NCBI GenBank assembly: GCA_038025085.1
Contig: CM076147.1
Location: 9,334,001-9,398,000 of the forward strand
Direction: 5' to 3'
DNA length: 64,000 bases
Source: Tetragonia tetragonoides
Taxonomy: Eukaryota; Streptophyta; Magnoliopsida; Caryophyllales; Aizoaceae
Shown piece by piece: positions 1-10,400 of the stretch. The notes under the pieces are model-generated. The model searched no databases. It had not been told where the DNA came from and saw only the letters and a list, made by a program, of their open reading frames with translations. The number at the start of each line of letters is the position of its first letter. The stretch's first letter is position 1. Position numbers and translations under genes: made by a program.

Positions 1-508
1 AAGACCTAATAATAGACTTGTTGGAACTTTCCATCAAGGTGTCCTTTACTTCTTCCCATACTAATATCCACGCAATAAACAACTGAAAACTACTTTTTTG
101 TCAAAGTATTCCCATGCCGCCTGTATGTACCCAATGAATTCCGATAGCTTAGTTTGGGGTAACAAAATAGGGTCGCCATTATGCACCCAATCAACAGGCC
201 ATCACTGGTATTTTCCCAGGCATGCTTCCCAACTCTTTTTAGTCTCTTAATGATTTGGTTTATCTTTTCTCCTTTATACAAGGTTTTTCTTGAGGGGGTG
301 GGCGTGGGGGTGGAGTTTGGGTGCAGTAACTCAGAGAGGGATACCCTTAGTTTTTGCTAATATTCCATTGAGTAGCCAACACCATTTTCTCGTGTGGGTG
401 TTTTTAGTACTACCTCTGTCAATGGTTAGAGAGATCATTGGAAAGCATTTACTTCCAACATTTGCAAAGATTATGACAAGCATTTCATAACATTTTTGTT
501 AGTCAAGA
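1..508. other. No gene recognised
   Basis: Short open frames occur on both strands (for example 90-281 and 290-490), but none resembles a known family or has splice or codon signals that I can support. The stretch is AT-rich intergenic DNA. Confidence 0.5.
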
Positions 509-525
509 ACCCTCATACCTTGTTT

Positions 526-810
526 ATTTTTTGATAATTAGGGTGCAATTTTATTGATTAATATAGAGTTTGTTACACAATGAATTACACCCAATCGCCC
601 ACCCATACAGCATCACTCAACCACCATCCCCCCCACCTTCTAGGAAGGGTTGGGGGAGGGGTTAACTATCATTTGCTAGGGTGATGGCACAAAGCATACC
701 AGAAACAGACTAAATCAACAGCAAAGAGTTACAAAAATATAACGCCTTCACAGACTACCCAGAGCCACAGCTCACACCCAAAATGAAGCCTTGACACTCT
801 GCTCACTAAT
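526..810 (-). mobile_element. 5'-truncated LINE 3' end
   Basis: A 285-bp insert is bounded by perfect 17-bp direct repeats (ACCCTCATACCTTGTTT at 509-525 and 811-827). On the minus strand it ends in an AATAAAATTG-type tail followed by a short A-rich end next to the left repeat. Long target duplications plus an A-rich 3' end are the signature of L1-type target-primed reverse transcription. No coding domain remains, so LINE is preferred over SINE only because the tail resembles plant LINE 3' UTRs. Confidence 0.65.
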
Positions 811-827
811 ACCCTCATACCTTGTTT

Positions 828-1448
828 TTGTACTTTTACACCAAACATATTTTTGTGTCATCTATTTCACTTGTATGTAATGGTTGGTTATTTATTGTTT
901 GAAACATTTGGGCACTAAAGATTTTTCTTTGGTAGGTATTTCATGCGTGATGGTTGCTTAAGGCCATGAATGGTTCATGAAGCATGTTATGGAATGGCAC
1001 ATCACAGAGAAATTCTCGGAACTCGGAAGGATTCATCTATCTAGCTTGGAAGTAGCTCACCTATCCGCTTCTTTGGGCTGAACAGAATTCGGTCCTTGTC
1101 CATCGGTCATGTGTGGTTGACCGGTGGTTACCATTGTAAGCATGATTAAAACTCCTTGCCCTTGGCCTTGGGGTATGACAAATAAGTCGGTTATGACAGT
1201 ATGCTAGTTAAAAATTTTTCATTGAAGGGGTTAATAATAATATGCAAATCGGAATACGACGACCTAAAGCTTTTATCATTGTCATCTACAAAGACAAATA
1301 ATCTGTGTTCTTCATTTTTAAACTTTTTCGTCAGTCCATGAAAAGAAGATTATTTGAATCTCTCCGAAGATATATATGTCGTCCTTAGTTGTATTTATTG
1401 CAAGCAACAGTGTCTTGAGAAGACTTAGGTCCTCTTGCATATATATTT
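828..1448. other. No gene recognised
   Basis: No coding, RNA or repeat feature is supported here. A segment near 1150-1230, including the 17-mer GGTTATGACAGTATGCT, recurs near 6228-6310, which suggests an old local duplication. Confidence 0.4.
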
Positions 1449-1690
1449 TTTGTTGCAAACTACCTTGTTTGATATGTTTTTTGTGACTTAGTACCTTATA
1501 ATTTTTTTTTTTTTGTGGGAAATTATCTTAAAATGCCAATTTCTTTGTTGACCTATACCAAAGACCATTTTTTCGGTTCTAATTTTTTTAAAAGACCAAA
1601 ATGCCCCTCATTAAAATCAAATCACTCTCCCACTTTTATTTTCTCACTGCTTTCTCTTTCCCTCGTTACATTTTCTCCAATTTACAAACA
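1449..1690 (+). repeat. Left terminal inverted repeat
   Basis: Left arm of the long-TIR element, matching the reverse complement of about 5035-5258. It runs from a T-rich outer end through the block ending near ATGCCCCTCATTAAAATCAA and a TC-rich inner part. Confidence 0.65.
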
Positions 1691-2038
1691 ACAATATGGC
1701 CTGTGGAAGAATATCGAGGGCGAAGAATGAATTATCTGCTTGGCTGCTCCCGTCCACACAGTATTTACTTCGAGGGAAGAAATCAACGTGCTATCTGCGA
1801 GAAACCCTCCTGAAAGAATTAAGCACCCGAATACATACTAAGAACTTTTAATTCTGTTGTTAAGCAAAGTGGGAATTCCTTTGGTCCTTTTTTGGATCCA
1901 AAAAGATGAGAAAATCTCTACTGTTACCTAAACTACTAGGGTCTGTTCTCCCCGACTTATTTCTGTTTATTTCAGCAAACTTCAACAAACTTCAGCAAAC
2001 TTAAATAAAGTTAAATAAAGTTAAACACACCAATTTAC

Positions 2039-2255
2039 TGTTGAGGTAACGCCCCAAATACCAAATATTATTATTAGTTGTGTTTTATTTTATTTTAGTT
2101 TGTTAAGAAAATAAAATAAAAGAAAAACAAAAGAAAAACAAAAACAGAAAAAGAAGGAAAAGAGAATTGTTTGTGTTGTTTTTGGGTTCTTGCACTTTAT
2201 ATTTCCGATTATCTGTTGTTGTGATTGTGGTTAAATACTGTAGTTTTCCCCAACA
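2039..2255 (+). repeat. 5' LTR with ~545-bp internal deletion
   Basis: It matches both ends of the 3' LTR (3664-4425, 762 bp) but is only 217 bp long. The missing segment is bounded in the intact LTR by the short direct repeat TGTTTGTGT, of which one copy remains here. That is the mark of microhomology-mediated or illegitimate recombination. The deleted part would include much of the promoter region. Confidence 0.9.
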
Positions 2256-2257
2256 AG

Positions 2258-2269
2258 TGGTATCAGAGC
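2258..2269 (+). other. Primer binding site (initiator tRNA-Met)
   Basis: TGGTATCAGAGC lies 2 bp after the 5' LTR and is complementary to the 3' end of plant initiator tRNA-Met, the usual primer of Copia elements. Confidence 0.9.
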
Positions 2270-2342
2270 TTTGGTTGTAGGATCCGTGTGGTGGAAAAAT
2301 TACTGTATTTGTTGAAGGGAGGAATTATATTGTGCAAGTAAG

Positions 2343-3669
2343 ATGTCTGGTAGTGTGCCCAAATTTGATATTCCTTTGTTTGATGGTAAAATTAATTTTA
2401 CTGTATGGAAAAGTACTATTGAGGATTTGTTGGTTCAACAAAATTTAGATGAGGCTTTAGATGAGGCAAAGCCTACTGGGGTGACCGATGCCCAATGGAC
2501 ATCGAAGAAGAAGAAAGCTGTCAGTACTATTAGATTAGCTATGGCTCCGGAGATTAAGTATAATTACTTGACTGAGACAGATCCAAAGAAGTTGTTGGAT
2601 AAACTCCAGAGTGACTAACAAGCTTTGTTTGAGATATGAGTTGTACCAGCTAAAGATGGAGCAAGGTACACTATTGCAGGACCACATTAATAATTTTAAC
2701 TAGCTAGTATGTCAATTGAGAAATGCAGATGAGAAGATCTCCGATCAAGAGGAGGCATTGTTATTGTTGGCTTCACTACCTAAGTCCTACAGGCCATTTG
2801 TGCAGACATTACTTGTAGGGAGGACAAAGATTACGCTAGATGAAGCAATGACAGTGTTGAGAGAGAATGATCGGATGATGTTGCAGGTTGATGGTATCTC
2901 TTCAAGTGATGGAGGAGATAGAGTACTAGCTGCGGAGGTGTCCGAAAGAGGGAGGAATCATGAGAGAAGAGGTGGTGGCCCGAGAAGTAGATCAAAGTCG
3001 CGCGCGAGAGACTTTAGTAACGTGGAGTGTTACTATTGTGGTGAGAAGGGGTCATATTCAGAGTCGTTGCCAAAGATGAGAGATGATTTGAAGAGTTTCA
3101 AGTAGCTGCAAGAGAAGATGGGTAAGACCAAAATTGATGATGATAGCGGCTCCTCTAATGTGGCTATGTCTTGTGATGGTAATAAGGAGCTGTTCTTGGC
3201 TTGTAACAATGAGGGAAAGGAAAGCCAAGAGAGTTGGGTGTTGGACTCCGGTGCTTTGGTTCACATTTGTAGAGACCATGCTATGTTTGATACTTTGTGC
3301 CAAGGTGGTGAGTATGGTGACATCAACATGGGGAGTGGCAAGATGAAGGTCAAAGGGATGGGAAGCATCCGAATTGAGCTCCATGGTGGTGTGACTAGAA
3401 CCTTCCATAATGTGAGGTATGTACCCAATGCTCGTGTCAATGTGATTTCATTGGGTGAGTTGACATCGCATGGGTGTAGATACATTGGTACGGGAAGGTG
3501 GTGCAAAGTGTATCGTGGTTCTACATTGATTGTGCAAGGGAGGAAGGCGGAGAACAACTTGTGCTATGTTGAGGGTCATTGCATAGGGAGGAGCAAGGCC
3601 AAGAAGAAGGTCCGTTTCTCGGATAAGGTGGAGGTATTTGGTGATTTGAGTCGAGGGAGGATTTGTTGA
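2343..3669 (+). pseudogene. Copia gag-protease, decayed
   Basis: The first ATG at 2343 opens a UBN2/DUF4219-type Copia gag (FDIPLFDGK, then KSTIEDLL). Frame is lost between about 2600 and 2640. In the shifted frame the gag continues (YELYQLKMEQG, then SLPKSYRPFVQTLL) with in-frame stops near 2701 and at 3103-3105. The zinc knuckle starts CYYCGEKG, but its His and last Cys positions are replaced (SYSES, then L), so zinc binding is probably lost. The protease begins WVLDSGALVHIC with the DSG motif. The frame closes at TGA 3667-3669, inside the 3' LTR, whose first six bases supply the last Cys codon and the stop. No integrase or RT follows. Copia assignment is firm; function is very unlikely. 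Confidence 0.88.
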
Positions 3670-4425
3670 GGTAACGCCCCAAATACCAAATATTATTATT
3701 AGTTGTGTTTTATTTTATTTTAGTTTGTAAAAAAATAAAATAAAAGAAAAAGAAAAGAAAAACAAAAACAGAAAAAGAAGGAAAAGAGAAGTGTTTGTGT
3801 GTTGCTACGTGAGTTTGGAACTCACTTGTGGGCCTTAGTTGGCTTTTGATTGGTTAGCCCACCAAAGCAAGTCTTTGTGTGGCTTAGTCTAATGTAAGGA
3901 AGCTTCCACTAGAAGCTGCTGGACAAAAAACAAAAGGGACGATACTTTTGTTCAGTCGACACAGGAGCACAGTCGAAACAATAGAAAAAGAAGAGAGCCA
4001 GTAACATAGAGACAAACAGAGTGAGAGAAATAGAGGATTTCTCTGAAGAGGTTTGTTCTACTTTACGGTTGATTCGGCTTGTTCGGGTGAAGATAATCAG
4101 AGTACTTGGATCGGTCATCGACAGGTATTTGCGGGTGTATCTTTGGGTTTGTGGGAGTACCAAATTGAGTTAGGGTTTGTCAATTTGTACTAGTACCAAA
4201 GATAGATAGTCTACTTGTTTTTTGATCTTGTGATTGTTACCTTTGTACTCTTGATTATCATAGTGGATTATATTTTAGTGCGTGGAGATCCGCACCGTGG
4301 TTTTTCCCCTAATTGAGAGGGGTTTTCCACGTAAAATTGTTTGTGTTGTTTTTGGGTTCTTGCACTTTATATTTCCGATTATCTGTTGCTGTGATTGTGG
4401 TTAAATACCGTAGTTTTCCCCAACA
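3664..4425 (+). repeat. 3' LTR (full length, 762 bp)
   Basis: It starts TGTTGAGGTAACGCC, ends TTTTCCCCAACA, and is followed by the target duplication TTTAC. It supplies the reference for the deletion in the 5' LTR. Confidence 0.9.
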
Positions 4426-4760
4426 TTTACAAACTAGTTATAAAAAACACTTGAATCAACAAGATCCAACAAAAATCAACAAAGTTCAACGAATTTCAAC
4501 AAAGTTAAATAAAGTTAAATAAAGTTCAACAAAAATAAATTTTTAGTAATAAATATAAACGTTTTTCAGTTGGAAAGAAGAGACCATGTAACATAATAGC
4601 ATCAAAGAGAGATAGGTGGGTCATACTATTTCTAGTATCTATGTCTATTCAGGAAGAAAAATAAGAGGATCCAAGCATAAAAGTTAGGTTCAATTAAACA
4701 GCTAGTAGTAAACAAATTCAATGGAGTTTTGGAGAGAATGTAATGAGGGAACAATATGTT

Positions 4761-5037
4761 TTGTGTGGACTTAGTCCATTGTGGACCAAGTAATTTTGAG
4801 GGGTGGATCCAGGTAAAGTAATTTTGAGTAATTTTAAAAGGTGGTTCCAGGTGAAATAAGGGGTGGCTCCAGGTAAAGTAGGGGGTGACTCCAGTTGAAG
4901 TAGGGGTGGTGCCAAGTACAAATTTGAGGAGTGACTCTAGGTGAAGTAGGGGTGGCTCGACTTTTACAGGGGGGTGGCTCCAGGTGAAGTAGGGGGTGAC
5001 TCCAAATATTGATCCACCATAGATTAAGTCCACACAA
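4761..5037. mobile_element. Small fold-back/MITE-like element with tandem array
   Basis: Inverted ends TTGTGTGGACTTA (4761 rightward and 5037 leftward, extending imperfectly to about 28 bp) flank an array of about nine degenerate 21-bp units of the type GGGGTGGCTCCAGGTGAAGTA (about 4798-5010). No coding capacity is seen. A 3-bp GTT repeat beside both ends may be a target duplication but is too short to be sure. It sits inside the long-TIR element next to its right arm. Confidence 0.5.
4798..5010. repeat. Degenerate 21-bp minisatellite
   Basis: Repeats of the form GGGGTGGCTCCAGGTGAAGTA recur with substitutions and a few longer spacers. They account for proline/tryptophan-rich open frames on the minus strand that are not genes. 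Confidence 0.75.
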
Positions 5038-5258
5038 GTTTTTGAAATGAGGGAAAGAGAAAGGAAAGAGAAAATAAAAGAGGGTTGGTTTGATTTTAAT
5101 GAGGGGTATTTTGGCCTTTTAAAAAAATTAAAACCGAAAAATTAGTCTTTGGTATGAGTCAACAAAGAAATTGGCATTGTAAGGTAGTTCCCCACAAAAT
5201 TTTTTTTAATAAGGTAGTAAGTCACAAAAAATACATCAAAATAGTTTACAACAACAAA
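5035..5258 (-). repeat. Right terminal inverted repeat
   Basis: Inverted counterpart of 1449-1690. It begins next to the small fold-back element and ends in an A-rich run near 5258. Confidence 0.65.
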
Positions 5259-5556
5259 AAAAAAAAATCCTATTTTTAACTTCTTCTGTCCCCACAAAAT
5301 GAACACCCCTTGAACAGGAGAAGCTGCAGATCCATCTTTCCCCCTTCTATTCCTCTGTTTGCTGGTGGGCTTTAAACACGCCATGCATCCATTTACCCCC
5401 TTTGTGTTCCACAATTTTCCATGAAAGTGGAGCAAGTTAGGCTTTGGTAAACATTCTCTTTCGCGTCTATGTTGATGTCTTTTGCAACATTTTCGAACTA
5501 GATAATTGCTCGACGATGAATATTCTCTGTGTTGGAATAACGATCAATCTGATCAG

Positions 5557-6212
5557 CTAAGTTGCACGGGTACGGGTACTGATATGGATACGGGTACGAA
5601 TACGGGTGCGGGATACTGCAAATCCAAATTTTTGAGGATACGGATACGACAAAAATATAATAAAAATATATAACAACTTTAAATAAAAAAAATTAAAGTA
5701 TAATACAATTTATGTCCTTCTCTATCATTGTTAACATCTATATATATATATCATTCTCCATTAAGAATATGAAATGAGAGATGAAAAACGTGTGACTAAG
5801 TCGGTGGCTAAGTTGTTGGTATGGATGTGTGGAAAATATAGAGAGTTAACGACCAACTGCTTCGGTGGGTGGTAGCCTTCAGATCAGACAAGATAAAGGT
5901 GATCATGAGAGAGAAATGCCACTTCTTTTGAGATGCATAGAGATGTATTTCAATAAATACTTAATATTTGTTGCAAAGAATATAATTAATTGAAGTATTT
6001 GCTAATTTGGAGTATCCTTAAAGTATCCATCAGGTATCCTAGGAGTATCCGTAATTTTTTTGGTCAAAAACTAATAGGAAAAAATAGGATACTTCTCCGA
6101 TACGTATCGGATGCGTACCCCCAAATATCGGGCGTGTATCCTAGAAGTATCGGTATCCGAAACATATCGGATACGAGATACTGCTGTTTGGTTAGGTATC
6201 GGTGCAACCTAG
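5557..6212. mobile_element. hAT-like non-autonomous DNA transposon
   Basis: The 656-bp element has 11-bp inverted ends (CTAAGTTGCAC and, on the other strand, CTAGGTTGCAC) and a perfect 8-bp target duplication CTGATCAG (5549-5556 and 6213-6220). Its subterminal regions are dense in GGTAC/GGATAC-type hexamers in opposite orientations at the two ends. An 8-bp TSD with short TIRs fits the hAT superfamily. No transposase ORF is present; the open frame at 5990-6223 is made of the hexamer repeats. Confidence 0.75.
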
Positions 6213-6220
6213 CTGATCAG

Positions 6221-7070
6221 TAGTTCAGTACAATGCTTGCCCTTATGAACAACTCTGCTACGAGTTAGGTTATGACAGTATGCTTTCTCATTTTTTATCA
6301 TTGTTTTTATGCTTCTTTTATCTAAAGTGAATGCTTTAAGAAGCTATATTTATAAGGCTTCATTCCTTTCACCTTGAAAAAAGCTGAATTGAACTAATTC
6401 TTTTAATCATTTAGAATTCTACTAAATATATTCAATATTGGACTCATTTGAAAATACATTTTGAAATCTTTCCAATGACATAGGCATCATTATGAATTTA
6501 TTTTAGAATAAAAAGTTATCTAAATGATAAGTTACACATGAATTGAACTGAACCAAGTAAAATTAAGATACGAGCAAAAAAAAAATAAAATAAAATTAAG
6601 ATGAAGAGAATAGAGCCTCAACACCTACAAGGGCTACAGAAATTCAATGTGCCTTTGCCGTGAGGAAGAGAAATGGAATGCATTCAATTTCATATGTATC
6701 ATATAAGCAATCAACAGAACGCAAAGAATTAACAGATACAATGCCTTGCAAATAGAGTTTGACAAGCCCGATTCCATGTTTTACACAAACCCTTGTGGTC
6801 TCTCCCATATAACTAGACAGAAAGCGCCGGCAATACTCATCAAAGATTCAAAACCAAACACCTGTGTTTCTTTCCATTCCTGTGTTTTCCAGGAGGATAT
6901 ATTGATCGGCCTACAATACAAATACTATGGGATAGAATATCAATAAATTTACAACACTGAACTAAGAATCATACTATACAGTAATACAAGCACACAAAAA
7001 ATGGCTACCATATGAGCTCATAGTGCAAACAAGATGGGGACGACGGATGAAAAGCAAAACCAAGATGAGC
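6221..7070. other. Intergenic DNA and 3' UTR of the EH gene
   Basis: The part next to 7071 should include the 3' untranslated region of the minus-strand EH-domain gene. I could not fix a polyadenylation site. No other gene is supported. Confidence 0.4.
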
Positions 7071-7490
7071 TTAGAATGAACTCCAATTATCTGAACCTTT
7101 CTTTGGTGTTTCAGATGAAACCTTGAAAGGACCAGACGACCCAAAGGGGTCTGCATCATCGAAAGAAGTGAATCCTCGACTGTGGCCAAAGTCGCCTTTG
7201 CTGCTGCTTATAGAATCAAACCTCGTAAGGGTTTCACGTGGTGGTGAAAATCGGCTGCTTTCACTCATGTTGAAGGAATCAAACCTTGAATAATTATCAA
7301 AGAAGCCGTCCCCAGCTTCACTGTATCTTGGTGAGTTACCAGACTTTGAAAATGGTGTCCCTGGTACAGAGTCAGCAAACGGGCTCCTCTTGTTGTATGT
7401 GGTGTCTCCTTGTGGAGAGCCAGCGCTAGAAGTTATACCAAAGCCACTTGATTCATACAGCCTATCTCCATGCTGCTCATGACCCAAGTC
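7071..7490 (-). CDS. EH1: EH1 exon 13 (terminal)
   Basis: Codes residues 970-1108 and ends ...NWSSF then TAA (7071-7073). It is Ser/Phe-rich and contains an ADPFGSSGPF segment, a DPF motif of the kind used for clathrin-adaptor contacts. Acceptor TTTGCAG|GACTTG. Confidence 0.9.
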   Translation of the reverse strand, partial: DLGHEQHGDRLYESSGFGITSSAGSPQGDTTYNKRSPFADSVPGTPFSKSGNSPRYSEAGDGFFDNYSRFDSFNMSESSRFSPPRETLTRFDSISSSKGDFGHSRGFTSFDDADPFGSSGPFKVSSETPKKGSDNWSSF

Positions 7491-10400
7491 CTGCAAAGAT
7501 GAAAGGGAAATCCAACGATGAAAATGCAGGCCAATCTGCTTTTAAGAAGTTGGAAATGTACATGTTCAAAAGCTCTCTTTCGCTGATAGAAGGTTGCTTA
7601 CTTTGGAATTAAAGCCCCAAACTGAATCTGCATCATCAGTTCCGTCAAATGTACCCCACCCAGGCTCATCAAAGCTTCTAAGGAAGAGAAAGGAAGAATC
7701 AGAAAAAAGTTTAACAAGAAGCTGTGCCAGACAAGACAGCAAACAGTAACCAAGGCATACCGATGGAAATCTGTATCTGCATCCGAGCTCTTTGCAAATA
7801 CATCTGAAAAATCTTGGGTTGGGCTTTCTGGTGTGAATCGATGTGCTGGGCTGCCATGAGGGCTTCTTGCTGAATCATCTTCACTGTGAGTGTATCCAGA
7901 TTCACTATCAAGAGCATGTTCACCTTTACTGAATTGTTTTTCGGACCTTCCATCTGTATATGACGAGGAATCAGGACTATATTCATCATCATGAGAATAG
8001 CTTCCATTCTGGAAAAGCGTAGATTTTGGAGAAGCTCTGGCATTTTGAGAATCTGTATTGATCTCCTTATCAAATAGGAGTCCTGACAACAGAATTAAAA
8101 GAATTAGTTGCTAAGTTCTCGAAAAGGTGACTTCATTAAGTATTGAATTAGCAACTGAGAACAACAAGAACCCAGTGTGAATCCCGCAGAGGGCGGGGCA
8201 TGGGGAGGTCCAGATATACGCAACCTCAGACCTCACCCCTAGCTAGTAGAGAGGCAATTACCTATGGACCCATGACAGAACTTTTGAAGCCAGTGACAAA
8301 CAACAGATGAATAAAAAGAGGAAGTGAACAGAAGTCCTGCAGTGCTTACCTTCATCTTCAAACTTGTCCCATTCTTCATCCCAGACAGAAGCTCCCTCTT
8401 GAATTCCAGGTTGCCAACCTTAATACAATCATAGAATCTAGATGAGTTTACAGATTGAACACAAATCTAACACTTATGTGGCATTTACTTGGTAGCAATG
8501 GTGATTACAATGTAATGCACCACTTTATAGAGTAAAGGTGATGTGGAAAAGGAACAAGGGAGAGGAGGGAGATGGGAAGAGTGTGATTAATTACCTCATC
8601 CCATTCGAAAGTCCAAGTCCAATATTTTAACCTAAATTTTCAACCTAATATTTTTTATAGTCTAAACAAAAGTCTGTGCATCACTCATGAATATGATGAA
8701 TTTTTTTAGCATAGTTTAATAAAAATGTCCATACATATTTTTTCAAGTATAGTTTGATAAAAAGTTTGTGCAGTGCACAAACTATTGGACACAATTAATG
8801 AATTTTATAGAAATAGAGAATTGACAAAAAGTAAATAGAAATAGAGGAACAGGTGAACAACAAAAGTCTTAAGTTACCTTTGGGAAGCTCAATCAATGCA
8901 GCCGACTTTATTTCTAGTCCATGATTCTTGCATCGTTCAGACAAAGCCTTCAAGAGCTCCTCAAAATCTGACTGTATTCTATCAGCACGGACCTATAAAG
9001 AAAAAAACAACGTGCTTAAAGAATTTTTTTAGAGATAGATAATTGTATTAACAATAAATAAATAATCAAAGAGTTACATAGGTGAGAACAATATGTCCTC
9101 AAAAAACATTCTATATAATAATGCTCTCCAATCTCTCAGTAAATCTGACAGACCAAGAAAATTTCGGGCAAAAACCCACAGAGAGCAAATTAAACCACAA
9201 ACCAAATCTTCCCCAAGGTACTGATCATACCTCACCATCCACTCACACCAAACCACAGCAAATATCACACATCTCCACATGATCTTCCCCCTCCCTCCTT
9301 AGGCCAAAACCTCTATAACTAATCAGGATTGTTATCAGAAAGCTCGAAGTACAAATCCATTGTTCCTCAAAGATCCCAGATAACCAGATCCATACTCTCC
9401 ACGTGTATGGCAATTCAAAAACAAGTACTCGTTGGTCTCCCCAATCGCACATGACACAAAAAGCAGGCAAGATCATTTCATGTGGTCTTTTCTATAGATT
9501 GTTGTTGATAACTCTAGTAGAATCGCAGTCCAAGAGAAAGCATGAATCTTCTAGGGAACTTTGGTAACCCAACTAAAAGAGCTAAGAGGGAACAAACCAT
9601 TATGAGGCTATTCTGGTGGAGAAAGGGATTTGCATTTCACAAGAAAAACCCCTGCATTTGATAGGCCCCATTGTTTAACTCAACATTGCATTTAAAGGAA
9701 TCAAGCAGAAGTTGTAAAACCAATCAACTCATCAAGTTTCCTCCCATCAACAGGTCTCATGACATAGACAGTCCACAAGATTGACACTTTTTTAAATAGA
9801 ACAATCGAAAAATAAACAATTAAAGGATTAACATAATAATTACATTACTTTTTTTAATTTTTAGATAAGAACATATTAATTACATCACTTGGCACAATTT
9901 ATTGGTTAAGATGTACCTGAAGAATGCCGTCTGCACTTCCACCTTGTTCCATGTTTGCAATTGCTTGTTCCAACTCCCTTTTCCGTTCCTAGTGTAATTT
10001 AAGCAGAATCAAGGGTGGGTTTGAGAAGAAAAACTTCAAATACTCTGCCTTGAGAGACTAGCAACATTTTGTTTATTTATATACTGAACAGCATGCTACC
10101 AACATAACACATTGATGCAGAGAACTATACTGGTCGAATTATATCAGGTAAAGCAGGACAAAACTACGCTTGGATAAAATAGTGAAAACAAGCGATAGAC
10201 TACAGTGGTTGAGGAAAAAGAACTCCACATCAGAGGCTAAAAAAAGGAAGAAACAGCAGAAAAGACAACATCATAAATAAATCGGTAATCAGTGACAGTG
10301 GTAACAAATCACGTAACCGTTGACAGAATGTGAGAAGAAACTTATGTCATAACTAAGAGAATGTTCCTAAGACAGCAAAGATAACAGTCAATGCAAACTC

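Larger units (their letters stand above)
2039..4425 (+). mobile_element. Non-autonomous Copia retrotransposon with gag-protease only (TR-GAG-like)
   Basis: The element has LTRs (2039-2255 and 3664-4425) with TGTTGAGG...CCCCAACA ends, an initiator-Met PBS at 2258-2269, and a perfect 5-bp target duplication TTTAC (2034-2038 and 4426-4430). The interior is only about 1.4 kb and encodes a decayed gag with an aspartic-protease start, then runs directly into the 3' LTR. Integrase, reverse transcriptase and RNase H are absent. Plant terminal-repeat retrotransposons with a GAG domain (TR-GAG) have this layout. It would need enzymes in trans and is itself broken. It inserted into the long-TIR element. 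Confidence 0.9.
1449..5258. mobile_element. DNA element with ~200-bp terminal inverted repeats (MULE-like)
   Basis: The sequence at about 1449-1690 is repeated in inverted orientation at about 5035-5258, including TTTTTTGTGACTTA and AATGCCAATTTCTTTGTTGA in both arms. The arms differ at scattered positions, so the element is not recent. Without the nested Copia (2039-4425) the host element is only about 1.4 kb and has no recognisable transposase, so it would be non-autonomous. Arms of about 200 bp fit Mutator-like elements or fold-back elements. The A/T-rich ends prevent a certain target-duplication call, so the superfamily is an inference and the end coordinates are accurate to about 10 bp. 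Confidence 0.6.

Noticed and set aside
4632..5037. Minus-strand ORFs rich in Pro, Trp and His
   Set aside because: They arise from the 21-bp tandem array in the fold-back element.
5990..6223. 77-codon plus-strand ORF
   Set aside because: It lies inside the hAT-like element and is made of the GGATAC-type repeats.
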